Both the position numbers and the translations under genes were made by a program. Shown here one piece after another: positions 7,172 through 12,948 of a DNA stretch of 22,536 bases (position 1 is the stretch's first letter; each line of letters opens with the position of its first letter). Source of the DNA: a virus; IMG/VR virus record IMGVR_UViG_3300010354_000727, positions 1 through 22,536 of that record; one strand, 5' to 3'. Under the pieces are notes generated by a model that was not told the origin of the DNA, did no database searches, and worked only from the letters and a program-made list of their open reading frames with translations.

Positions 7172-7381
7172 TCAGTACCGGATTCCAAAACGAGAATTGT
7201 ATTGATTGTAAAATCCCATGATAAAGATTTCGACCAAATTCGTATCTAGGTCTACGGTATTATGTACATAGTCAGGGCGACCCAAAAAGAAAGCATATGC
7301 AGATCGGGGGCCGCCAAGATCGTGTACCATTTGTAGATGATCTAGCATTTGGTCATCAAATTTAGGAACTTCAAGATTCAT
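7172..7381 (-). CDS. Hypothetical protein, 69 aa
   Basis: Short acidic-to-neutral protein with 'FDDQMLDHLQMVHDLGGPRS' and an aromatic C-terminus ('FIMGFYNQYNSRFGIRY'). Its ATG overlaps the TGA of the upstream 41-aa membrane microprotein (ATGA at 7378-7381), so the two are translationally coupled. There are no catalytic motifs. A role linked to the membrane microprotein is possible from this coupling alone. Confidence 0.65.
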   Translation of the reverse strand: MNLEVPKFDDQMLDHLQMVHDLGGPRSAYAFFLGRPDYVHNTVDLDTNLVEIFIMGFYNQYNSRFGIRY

Positions 7382-7503
7382 TTTTGATCCCCGAGGTGAT
7401 TTTTACGGATTTCTTGGCAAATCTCGTAAGCTCGCCCTAATTGAAAAAGAGTAAAACAAAGACCAACAATACTAACAGCTTCAAGAATCATTTGTACATT
7501 CAT
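7378..7503 (-). CDS. Membrane microprotein, 41 aa
   Basis: The minus-strand frame from ATG at 7501-7503 to TGA at 7378-7380 encodes 41 residues. Residues 6-22 form a hydrophobic helix ('ILEAVSIVGLCFTLFQLG') and a charged tail follows ('CQEIRKNHLGDQK'). One membrane span with a cytoplasmic basic tail is likely. It is the first gene after a near-consensus promoter and is coupled by ATGA to the next gene. The Shine-Dalgarno is weak (AGAAAG). Reality is supported by promoter position, coupling and the coherent amphipathic sequence. Possible roles include a holin-like, superinfection-exclusion or host-membrane effector protein; none can be assigned. Confidence 0.65.
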   Translation of the reverse strand: MNVQMILEAVSIVGLCFTLFQLGRAYEICQEIRKNHLGDQK

Positions 7504-7549
7504 AATTTACTTTCTAATTTCAAACACAAAATTTATTCACTATGAACCT

Positions 7550-7578
7550 ATTATAGCACCGTTTTTTTGTTTGGTCAA
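7550..7578 (-). promoter_or_regulatory. Near-consensus sigma70 promoter, extended -10
   Basis: Minus strand TTGACC (7573-7578), a 17-base spacer ending GGTGC, then TATAAT (7550-7555). The boxes are the same as in the 6455-6483 promoter. The predicted leader to the 41-aa gene is about 40 bases. Confidence 0.88.
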
Positions 7579-7601
7579 CCGAAATTTTTGTTGTTTTTAG
7601 A

Positions 7602-7631
7602 CAACAAAAAAGGGTCCTAAGACCCTTTTGT
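7602..7631 (-). terminator. Strong, probably bidirectional intrinsic terminator
   Basis: A 9-bp stem AAAAGGGTC/GACCCTTTT (7608-7616 with 7621-7629, four-base loop) with A/T runs on both sides. A second A-T inverted repeat with an AACAATTGTT centre (around 7633-7660) lies between it and the upstream gene and may add to termination. Confidence 0.85.
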
Positions 7632-7650
7632 AGCAAAAAAACAACAATTG

Positions 7651-7917
7651 TTATTTTTTTGTCGCGTTCACGAAATTGTACATTTTTTCAGCAGTTTCGA
7701 GAACCTTATCCAGTCCAGGAAATTCCGGCATATCGACCTTGGTGATAATTTGACCGGTTTTTTCATCTCGTTTAGCACTAATTTCCCAGCTCTGAAATTT
7801 GACTTTATATTCGGTCTCGACCAAGTCTTTAGCCATTGCCAGAATATCTGTACGAATTTCATAACCGTTTTTATTGAATTTAACTTCGGGCAATTTCGGT
7901 GTTAGCATATCAGACAT
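7651..7917 (-). CDS. Conserved phage protein, 88 aa (start revised)
   Basis: The frame is open further upstream to 7983, but that extension overlaps the previous gene and lacks a ribosome-binding site. The ATG at 7917 has an excellent AAAGGAG seven bases ahead, giving MSDMLTPKLPEVKFNKNGYE. The protein has a conserved N-terminal segment, a helical region ('ILAMAKDLVETEY') and a C-terminal helix ('LDKVLETAEKMYNFVN'). The layout resembles small proteins of T4-like cyanophages without assigned function. A strong terminator follows the stop. Confidence 0.78.
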   Translation of the reverse strand: MSDMLTPKLPEVKFNKNGYEIRTDILAMAKDLVETEYKVKFQSWEISAKRDEKTGQIITKVDMPEFPGLDKVLETAEKMYNFVNATKK

Positions 7918-7948
7918 TTGTTTCTCCTTTAAGTGTGTATGTCTATGA

Positions 7949-8233
7949 TTAGACTTTTTTATTAACCTGGGCAGTCCACGCATCCCAGCCGGCTCTGAAC
8001 CAGTCGATACTGAAAGGATTTACAAGCCTTTCTACTTTAGTTTCCATCATTTCACGACCTAGTGTAGTAAACACTGTGGTTCCTGTTTTAATAGAAACGT
8101 GTAGAAAATCTGTTTGTGCATCGACATAGTTAGTCCATGCATCTTTAAGATTAGGGTTTGTGATATATTTGTTGATAAATTGTTTTTTGCCATTTTGAAT
8201 AGCATCAACGGTAAGTTCTGGTAAATTATACAT
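7949..8233 (-). CDS. Conserved small helical phage protein, 94 aa
   Basis: The mostly helical protein begins 'MYNLPELTVDAIQNGKKQF', carries helices through 'LKDAWTNYVDAQTDFLH' and ends 'WFRAGWDAWTAQVNKKV'. AAGGAG lies a few bases before the ATG at 8233. It forms a two-gene unit with the 88-aa gene, between promoter 8252-8281 and terminator 7602-7631. Related small helical proteins seem to occur in marine T4-like phages. The phasin-like helical look is only an impression. Function unknown. Confidence 0.75.
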   Translation of the reverse strand: MYNLPELTVDAIQNGKKQFINKYITNPNLKDAWTNYVDAQTDFLHVSIKTGTTVFTTLGREMMETKVERLVNPFSIDWFRAGWDAWTAQVNKKV

Positions 8234-8251
8234 GTCTGTCTCCTTGTGTGT

Positions 8252-8281
8252 ATTGTACAGTAACTTTTACTAAAAAATCAA
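8252..8281 (-). promoter_or_regulatory. Sigma70-type promoter for the 94-aa/88-aa unit
   Basis: Minus strand TTGATT (8276-8281), an 18-base spacer, TACAAT (8252-8257). The -35 box lies in the 3' arm of the terminator at 8272-8293. Confidence 0.6.
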
Positions 8282-8293
8282 TAGTTATTGATT
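8272..8293 (-). terminator. A+T-rich intrinsic terminator after the 39-aa gene
   Basis: The stem AATCAAT/ATTGATT (8276-8282 with 8287-8293, four-base loop) is followed on the minus strand by TTTT. It overlaps the stop of the 39-aa gene. The stem has only two G-C pairs, so efficiency is uncertain. Confidence 0.55.
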
Positions 8294-8411
8294 ATTTTAG
8301 TATAACTTTAGTAGCTTCGTCGTAGTGATGCAATTTCGCCAACGAACTAGCTGTTCTAGCCTTTGCTAAACTAGCAAAAAAACTAGTTAATAGATTTGCA
8401 ATTTTTTTCAT
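8292..8411 (-). CDS. Small amphipathic protein, 39 aa
   Basis: The frame from ATG at 8409-8411 to TAA at 8292-8294 encodes 39 residues starting 'MKKIANLLTSFFASLAKART' and ending 'HHYDEATKVILK'. The N-terminal 20 residues form a basic, hydrophobic amphipathic helix. The ATG overlaps the TGA of the 56-aa gene (ATGA) and has AAAGGA about 9 bases ahead. An in-frame ATG six bases earlier (8417) is possible but too close to the Shine-Dalgarno. The style, with a helix followed by a short 'ASSLAKLHHYDEA' segment, recalls very small proteins of proteobacterial chromosomes, so capture from a host is possible. Function unknown. Confidence 0.65.
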   Translation of the reverse strand: MKKIANLLTSFFASLAKARTASSLAKLHHYDEATKVILK

Positions 8412-8578
8412 AGCCATTTTCCTTTTGAGATTTTTTGGTTGTATTCTCTCGAATACTGATCGATATCAGATGTGCTTTGTGGGCGTCGTGATTCGATATA
8501 TTCCTCTAGATCTGATGCATAAGTTCTAGGGATAAAGATTCGGCGCAGAGCCGTTAGAACATTAGTGAATTCAAACAT
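8408..8578 (-). CDS. Small charged protein, 56 aa, host-like
   Basis: The frame runs from ATG at 8576-8578 to TGA at 8408-8410 (56 residues). A basic amphipathic start ('MFEFTNVLTALRRIFIPRTY') is followed by a polar helical part ('LEEYIESRRPQSTSDIDQYS'). AGAGGA lies five bases before the ATG. Short chromosomal proteins of proteobacteria have a similar layout (basic amphipathic N-terminus, then Asn/Arg-Pro-Gln-x-x-x-Asp); I cannot name the family with certainty. It is coupled to the 39-aa gene. Upstream lie a hairpin leader and a late-promoter-like box. Probably a membrane-peripheral effector; function unknown. Confidence 0.7.
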   Translation of the reverse strand: MFEFTNVLTALRRIFIPRTYASDLEEYIESRRPQSTSDIDQYSREYNQKISKGKWL

Positions 8579-8597
8579 GATGATCCTCTGTAAGTGT

Positions 8598-8623
8598 GTT
8601 AGAAACTCGTGGTTTCTACTAAC
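8598..8623 (-). other. Hairpin in the 5' leader of the 56-aa gene
   Basis: The arms GTTAGAAAC and GTTTCTA-c-TAAC can pair with one bulge around a TCGTG loop. There is no T-run on either side, so it is not a typical terminator. It lies at the expected start of the transcript and could stabilise or regulate the mRNA. Confidence 0.45.
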
Positions 8624-8631
8624 TATTTATC
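8624..8631 (-). promoter_or_regulatory. T4-late-like promoter box (GATAAATA)
   Basis: Seven of eight bases match the T4 late consensus TATAAATA on the minus strand. It sits just after the stop of the 126-aa gene, and the predicted start (about 8617) falls at the leader hairpin. A+T-rich DNA makes chance matches common. Confidence 0.35.
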
Positions 8632-8642
8632 ATAACGACGCA

Positions 8643-9023
8643 TCAATTTAATTCTTGTTCGTTATTCAAATAACTTTGTAAATTATCATTGTATAAGGTT
8701 AATACTAAACTGGTTCTTTCGTCGAAAATTAGAATAGTTTCTAGATCTTGCACAAAGTAAGGATACTCTAGTATCCTCTCAAGTTGAAGAAGGGTTTTTG
8801 GCATAATTCTGCTGTTTATTTTATGCTTATAATAATATATTTTGGCCTTTTCGATAGCAAAATTGACACCTATTTTAGTAAGCCTCATACTAGTTAAATT
8901 AATCGGATTGAACCACCAGATTTTTCTGAACCCTTCAACAGAATATTGTTCTAGGGAACCATGTGCAGCTTCTAAAAATTTTATAGTCCAACCAATTTGG
9001 TCAATTGGACTAGTTTTACTCAT
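8643..9023 (-). CDS. Hypothetical protein, 126 aa
   Basis: A predominantly helical basic protein with aromatic patches ('FRKIWWFNPINLTSMRLTK', 'KAKIYYYKHKINS'), then 'LLQLERILEYPYFVQDLETI' and an acidic C-terminus. The ATG overlaps the stop of the upstream 98-aa gene (ATGA), implying coupled translation. No named domain. It carries more Tyr, Ile and Asn than most neighbours, as expected for an A+T-rich accessory gene. Confidence 0.65.
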   Translation of the reverse strand: MSKTSPIDQIGWTIKFLEAAHGSLEQYSVEGFRKIWWFNPINLTSMRLTKIGVNFAIEKAKIYYYKHKINSRIMPKTLLQLERILEYPYFVQDLETILIFDERTSLVLTLYNDNLQSYLNNEQELN

Positions 9024-9316
9024 TGCACTTCTGGATAAATTATAGATCCATGGTTTAGTAAAACTACAGTAAATTTATCAGTTTTGAACTGATTATTAAG
9101 TTTTTTAGCTAAACTAATGGCATGTCCAGGATTACTAAAGCTGACTTTTCTATATTTAGGTCCAGGATAGCTAACTAGGATATTTTGCGTTTTTAAATTA
9201 ACTGGTTTCCCATTATAGTAAACCGCCCAAATCCCCTCGCTAGCCAGTACTTGGTCACATTTATAAGTGGTCTTATTGAGATTTTCTAATATTACAGTAG
9301 GTTTTGGTCTACTCAT
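9020..9316 (-). CDS. Conserved phage hypothetical protein, 98 aa
   Basis: A beta-rich protein with 'GIWAVYYNGKPVNLKT', 'YPGPKYRKVSFSNPGHAISL' and a C-terminal 'FTVVLLNHG'. The 'W-A-V-Y-x-N-G-x-P' and 'KY-R-K-x-x-F-x-N-x-G-H-A' pattern is one I associate with small proteins of T4-like marine phages lacking known function. A T4-late-like box (9349-9356) lies about 26 bases before its first transcribed base. Its stop overlaps the next start. Confidence 0.7.
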   Translation of the reverse strand: MSRPKPTVILENLNKTTYKCDQVLASEGIWAVYYNGKPVNLKTQNILVSYPGPKYRKVSFSNPGHAISLAKKLNNQFKTDKFTVVLLNHGSIIYPEVQ

Positions 9317-9348
9317 TGTGCGGTCCTTTACTTTCTTTCATGTAATTA

Positions 9349-9356
9349 TATTTATA
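9349..9356 (-). promoter_or_regulatory. T4-late-like promoter box (TATAAATA)
   Basis: Exact minus-strand match to the T4 late consensus, in the 46-base gap between the 148-aa and 98-aa genes. The predicted start is about 9342, 26 bases before the ATG at 9316. The site is intergenic and correctly oriented. Confidence 0.5.
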
Positions 9357-9362
9357 TGTAGT

Positions 9363-9809
9363 TTATGACAAAATTATATCTGCTGGATGTTTTTTATTCT
9401 TAAAAGGACCCAAATATTTGTGTCTTTGTAAAATAATTTTTTTCGGACAAAAAACATTAATCCAAGTACCTTCGATGTTAACAAGATAATATCCGGCACA
9501 ATGATAGCTTTTACTTTTTTTATCTTTAGTAAAAAGAGGTAATTTTGATTTTACTTCGTAGACTGAATTGTATGGTTTGCTATCACAAGGAAAGCCGTAA
9601 ATAACATTTTCTTTATTTGTAATATTTGAGTTCTTGGTAAATTTAATATTATGTTTATTAGCTAATATTTTAAGAGATGAGAATTTTTCTCTATTTTGGC
9701 CTTTGACTAACATAACTCCGTCTAATACAGCTTGAATAGTTCCAATTTGGTGACCATTTTCTTCTAATACCCAAAATTTATTTTTTACGATATTTTTCGC
9801 TTCGGCCAT
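9363..9809 (-). CDS. Hypothetical protein, 148 aa
   Basis: A Lys/Asn-rich, beta-strand-dominated protein. The N-terminal part reads 'NKFWVLEENGHQIGTIQAVL', the middle is 'IYGFPCDSKPYN', and the C-terminal part has 'YHCAGYYLVNIEGTWINVFC' and 'HKYLGPFKNK'. The spaced Cys and His residues (FPC, YHC, VFC) could bind metal but form no known motif. GAGGATAAT precedes the ATG at 9809. It follows the 75-aa gene closely. Not recognised with certainty; probably a conserved marine-phage protein. Confidence 0.7.
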   Translation of the reverse strand: MAEAKNIVKNKFWVLEENGHQIGTIQAVLDGVMLVKGQNREKFSSLKILANKHNIKFTKNSNITNKENVIYGFPCDSKPYNSVYEVKSKLPLFTKDKKSKSYHCAGYYLVNIEGTWINVFCPKKIILQRHKYLGPFKNKKHPADIILS

Positions 9810-9812
9810 GTA

Positions 9813-10040
9813 TTATCCTCGTAAAGCATTCCACATCATTTCGTGTTCGTAGACTGTAGCCACAGGCTTAAGCCAACCTTTTTGATAACAATGCTGAATA
9901 ATCCTCATGTATTCTCTGGGACAGTTATCTGTAATTTCGAACCCAGCACGATCGGCTATCATCGGACCGTCTACTAGAGTAAAATCGGGATCGCCTTTTT
10001 TAAGAGTTTTTAAATTAGATTGATGGGAATTAATATTCAT
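9813..10040 (-). CDS. Hypothetical protein, 75 aa
   Basis: The polar N-terminus is followed by 'DFTLVDGPMIADRAGFEITD', then a helical segment ('CPREYMRIIQHCYQKGWL') and 'VYEHEMMWNALRG'. An AAAGGGTAA Shine-Dalgarno precedes the ATG at 10040. It sits between the exonuclease gene, which stops six bases upstream, and the 148-aa gene, so it belongs to the exonuclease transcript. Short size and helical character fit a small accessory protein, but no function can be assigned. Confidence 0.7.
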   Translation of the reverse strand: MNINSHQSNLKTLKKGDPDFTLVDGPMIADRAGFEITDNCPREYMRIIQHCYQKGWLKPVATVYEHEMMWNALRG

Positions 10041-10045
10041 TTAAA

Positions 10046-11038
10046 TTACCCTTTAAATTCTGAACTAAAGATATCGGCAAAATCTTGTGCCTGCTCGCTG
10101 AGCTTAGTAAGCTCATGCTTACCACAGAATTTAAGAAAATGAGTTCCGATCATTGGTTTCTGTTTTGAAACACAATTGGACAGTACTGTTTCGGTAATCT
10201 TATTTTTAACTTCATTAGGTTGTGCACTAAGGTCTACTAGAATTCGATTTCTTTCATAATCATCTTTTACCCGATGTTCAACACCATTATGATCGACCCA
10301 CCTTTGTAACATTAGATTATTCCAATTGAATCCTTGTTTATCTCGATCAGCAAAAGCTTCTCGAAGACCGACTTTGTTTTTTGATCCTTTTTCCCTTACA
10401 CCAGGATAGGCACTAAACACATTATCACTGACATCGCCCCTCATACATTTTTCAAAAAGTGCCCATTGAGGATCCGGGGTCTGTTTAGGTTCCTTAGTTT
10501 TCTTATCAATTACTTGACGACCTTTACTATTAAAGACTCCTTCTAGAGAATAAAGTTCGTCAGTTACACCATTATATTGTTTAACATTATTGGCTAATAG
10601 TTGGTGGAAATCACTATCACTACTAATGATAATGTGTTGATCCCCAGGATGATTTTGAATCCACCCGGCGATCAAATCGTCTGCTTCGAGCTCGGGATGA
10701 TGCAATACTGTACAATTCGTGCGGTCTCGAAAAAAGTCTTTAAGCTGATCAAGACCTTCCCAGAATAAACGATCTTCTTCGGCTTCTTTTGGACTTAATG
10801 CCGCTCGTGCCTCGGCACGATTGGCTTTGTAGGGTTTATAAAAATCCTTACGCCAACTGCGTCCTTCAAGGCAAAAAATAACATGAGTGCCTTTTTGATC
10901 GCGCCAACATTTATTAATGCTAGCCAGCGTTACATGGATTGCAAAGGATACCTTTTCTTCACTAGAGTTTGCACGATGTGCAGCATGTCTAGCACGAAAA
11001 TAGGTATTCGTAAGATCAATAAGTAGATATGTATTCAT
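10046..11038 (-). CDS. 5'-3' exonuclease of the FEN/T4 RNase H superfamily
   Basis: The 330-residue protein has the acidic metal-site residues of the PIN-like FEN superfamily in order: D8 in 'LLIDLTN', E118/D120/D121 in 'ELEADDLI', D141/D143 in 'ISSDSDFHQLL' and D202/D205 in 'RGDVSDNVFSAYPGV'. The last resembles the 'GD-SDN-PG' helix-hairpin region. Phage members (T4 Rnh, T5 D15, T7 gp6) remove RNA primers and flaps in replication or degrade host DNA. T4 Rnh is about 305 residues, so the length fits. A promoter at 11045-11073 places the transcription start at or next to the ATG, and there is no Shine-Dalgarno, so a leaderless mRNA is likely. Confidence 0.9.
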   Translation of the reverse strand: MNTYLLIDLTNTYFRARHAAHRANSSEEKVSFAIHVTLASINKCWRDQKGTHVIFCLEGRSWRKDFYKPYKANRAEARAALSPKEAEEDRLFWEGLDQLKDFFRDRTNCTVLHHPELEADDLIAGWIQNHPGDQHIIISSDSDFHQLLANNVKQYNGVTDELYSLEGVFNSKGRQVIDKKTKEPKQTPDPQWALFEKCMRGDVSDNVFSAYPGVREKGSKNKVGLREAFADRDKQGFNWNNLMLQRWVDHNGVEHRVKDDYERNRILVDLSAQPNEVKNKITETVLSNCVSKQKPMIGTHFLKFCGKHELTKLSEQAQDFADIFSSEFKG

Positions 11039-11044
11039 GTTATT

Positions 11045-11073
11045 ATGTTAGCACATAATAACGATAGTGTCAA
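11045..11073 (-). promoter_or_regulatory. Sigma70-type promoter for the exonuclease gene
   Basis: Minus strand TTGACA (11068-11073, perfect), 17 bases ending TGTGC, TAACAT (11045-11050). The -35 box overlaps the stop of the 118-aa gene. The predicted +1 is 11038, the A of the exonuclease ATG. Confidence 0.65.
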
Positions 11074-11426
11074 CTAAATTCTGTTCGACCGCCTTCTAAC
11101 TTTCGGCTACGAGGTTGTCTTAGATCAGGATCCGCCATTTCTTGTTCGAAATTCTCTAAAATCACATTTCGACAAACTTCTTGAAACCATTGATCTACAA
11201 TTTGTTGATCGGTTTTTCCTTTGTACCCGGCCTTGACCAAATTAGCAATAAATTTATCATTCCAATCTAATTCAAATGCTCCGGATCCAATGTTATTAGG
11301 ATCAAGCTCGACATTTAAAATAGCAACATATGGTTCGCCTTTTTCTGTGGCTATTTCTTTTGGGGTTTTCTTAACTTTTGGTTCTTCTTTTGGAGTCTTG
11401 ATAACTTTTTTAAATAAATTAATCAT
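11070..11426 (-). CDS. Conserved phage hypothetical protein, 118 aa
   Basis: A basic N-terminus (INLFKKVIKTPKEEPKVKKT) is followed by 'EPYVAILNVELDPNNIGSGA' and 'FELDWNDKFIANLVKAGYKG', then an Arg-rich tail ('LRQPRSRKLEGGRTEFS'). The 'GSGAFELDWND-F' stretch is a pattern I recall from T4-like cyanophage proteins of unknown function. It starts within the last codons of the DUF2452-like gene (overlap 11419-11426), so it is coupled to it. No catalytic motif is visible. Confidence 0.72.
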   Translation of the reverse strand: MINLFKKVIKTPKEEPKVKKTPKEIATEKGEPYVAILNVELDPNNIGSGAFELDWNDKFIANLVKAGYKGKTDQQIVDQWFQEVCRNVILENFEQEMADPDLRQPRSRKLEGGRTEFS

Positions 11427-11889
11427 TCTTGATTTCCTTCCATGTGTAATCGCCTAACCATTGAACTTGTGTAATATACTTATAATAATCAGGTGATCCT
11501 GTAGACCAATCATTGGGTCCTAACATAGACAATAAAATTTCTTGTTGTCGTTGATCTTCTATCAACCAATAGATATTTCCATGCACCGGACGAAAGTTAT
11601 ATTTGGCTCGATATACTAAATCTGTAATATCTAATCTTCTAAGAATATTTTGGGCTTGTTCTTCAAGCACCTTAACCAAAGCCACAATCCTATCATATTC
11701 TTGTTGAGCATTCATTCGAGCCGTATTTAGCATCATATCTTTATGACTCTTAATAGGTACCGGCTCGAATTTAATACTTCCGACTTCAGTAGGATATTCT
11801 TGAATATTTCGATTAAAGAAAGGTATCAATATATTTCCGGTAGTAATATCAAAGCTATTTCTACCTTTGGCACTATTACTATCGGACAT
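11419..11889 (-). CDS. DUF2452-like protein, 156 aa
   Basis: The layout matches what I recall of DUF2452 proteins: an N-terminal 'GRNSFDITTGNILIPFFNR', a central long helix ('NTARMNAQQEYDRIVALVKV', 'QAQNILRRL'), then 'AKYNFRPVHGNIYWLIEDQ' and 'LLSMLGPNDWSTGSP'. Such proteins occur in bacteria and T4-like marine phages; no biochemical role is established to my knowledge. It follows queE by seven bases, so it is in the same transcript. The Shine-Dalgarno is poor. The family call rests on pattern memory. Confidence 0.75.
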   Translation of the reverse strand: MSDSNSAKGRNSFDITTGNILIPFFNRNIQEYPTEVGSIKFEPVPIKSHKDMMLNTARMNAQQEYDRIVALVKVLEEQAQNILRRLDITDLVYRAKYNFRPVHGNIYWLIEDQRQQEILLSMLGPNDWSTGSPDYYKYITQVQWLGDYTWKEIKND

Positions 11890-11896
11890 ATTATTT

Positions 11897-12736
11897 TCAA
11901 GTCCCCCAAGCGTTCTTAAACAAAGGAACCTGAAGACGATCGCTATATCTGTAACCTAATTTCATAGCCAAATCGGCCACTTGTCGATTGTGCATACTGT
12001 AGACATTTTCCACTCCGCCCACAGGCATTAAATAAACAGGGCCACGGAATCCCGAACTTCGATATGCAGCTACCGCATCTTGTATTTCTTCGGTGTCGCT
12101 ATCGCCGGTAACAACAAACTTAAGATAAGTGTAACCTACTAATTCATAGTCACAGATGATATCGGGTTTAATAGCATCTTCCCATCGCTCTCCGCTAACA
12201 CTTAATTTTGGACTGACACTGAATGTAATTTCGGTAATAGTAGTGTCATTGTGCAGATAATTAAAAAAGTCGTCGGTGAGATCTTGGGTACCATTGGTCT
12301 CAAAAGTTAACTCTTTAAGAGATCGCATTTTAGGATGATCAAGTAATTTTGGATAACTACGCTGCCATCCTAACAATGGCTCTCCTCCAGTAATAACTAG
12401 GTGTTCGTCTTGCCATTCTTTGTTTGGGAGGAGATCAACAATGGCTTCTGCAAGCCCGTCCGTTGTAATAACCGGTGAAAGGTCTTTAAACCTAGGATCC
12501 CAACTAGCGTAAGAATCGCAACCGGTACTAACAAGTGGTAAATCTTTATATTGCTTAAACTCTGAGATACGAGCAGCCACCAGGTCTCGTTCATTTGATA
12601 ATTCTCCTTTTGGCATTCCGAAGCCACTACAGGTAAAGTTACAACCAAAGGTGCGTAGAAATACACTGGGTACTCCCATATATCGACCTTCGCCTTGAAT
12701 TGAATAGAATAGTTCTGAAACTTTGATTTTGCTCAT
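11897..12736 (-). CDS. queE: Radical-SAM 7-carboxy-7-deazaguanine synthase QueE, with inserted cluster loop
   Basis: QueE converts 6-carboxytetrahydropterin to 7-carboxy-7-deazaguanine. Family marks are the N-terminal 'FYSIQGEGRYMGVPSVFLRT', the SAM-binding 'TGGEP' (116-120) and 'FETNGT'. The cluster loop is unusual. C32 and C36 are in the normal CxxxC, but position 39 is Phe. The segment that normally follows as 'CDS-aromatic-W-D' appears instead at C73 ('GCDSYASWDP'), giving CX3CX36C. The enzyme is about 279 residues, longer than many QueE proteins, because of this insert. The ATG at 12736 overlaps the stop of the 71-aa gene (ATGA). Together with FolE and QueD it covers most of preQ0 synthesis. 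Function is likely retained if C73 is the third ligand. Confidence 0.92.
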   Translation of the reverse strand: MSKIKVSELFYSIQGEGRYMGVPSVFLRTFGCNFTCSGFGMPKGELSNERDLVAARISEFKQYKDLPLVSTGCDSYASWDPRFKDLSPVITTDGLAEAIVDLLPNKEWQDEHLVITGGEPLLGWQRSYPKLLDHPKMRSLKELTFETNGTQDLTDDFFNYLHNDTTITEITFSVSPKLSVSGERWEDAIKPDIICDYELVGYTYLKFVVTGDSDTEEIQDAVAAYRSSGFRGPVYLMPVGGVENVYSMHNRQVADLAMKLGYRYSDRLQVPLFKNAWGT

Positions 12737-12948
12737 GGTGTTTTAAAATAACCAAAATATTTGTTTAGTACTTCTAACTTGTCTGAATATTCAGCAATAA
12801 TAGCTACTTCTTTCTCGATAGCATCCATGATATCTGAATGTTCGGGGATTGCAGTAGGATTATTTAACATAACCTCGATGTTGACTCGATGTTTTTCAAT
12901 ATGCGCTTCGTAATACGAACGACTAGCCGCTATTAGTTGAGTTCTCAT
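12733..12948 (-). CDS. Small helical conserved phage protein, 71 aa
   Basis: Nearly all helical: 'RTQLIAASRSYYEAHIEKHR', then 'AIPEHSDIMDAIEKEVAIIA' and 'YSDKLEVLNKYF'. The two helical blocks joined at 'NNPTAIPEHSD' suggest a helical hairpin. AAGGA lies six bases before the ATG at 12948, and the start lies inside the end of the mazG-like gene. Its stop overlaps the queE start. I recall similar helical-hairpin proteins in T4-like cyanophages, without assigned function. A link to QueE is suggested only by the coupling. Confidence 0.72.
   Translation of the reverse strand: MRTQLIAASRSYYEAHIEKHRVNIEVMLNNPTAIPEHSDIMDAIEKEVAIIAEYSDKLEVLNKYFGYFKTP

Noticed and set aside
12397-12666. Minus-strand frame of 89 codons inside queE
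   Set aside because: It lies wholly within a well-supported queE in another frame, has no ribosome-binding site, and its hydrophobic character comes from the frame shift.
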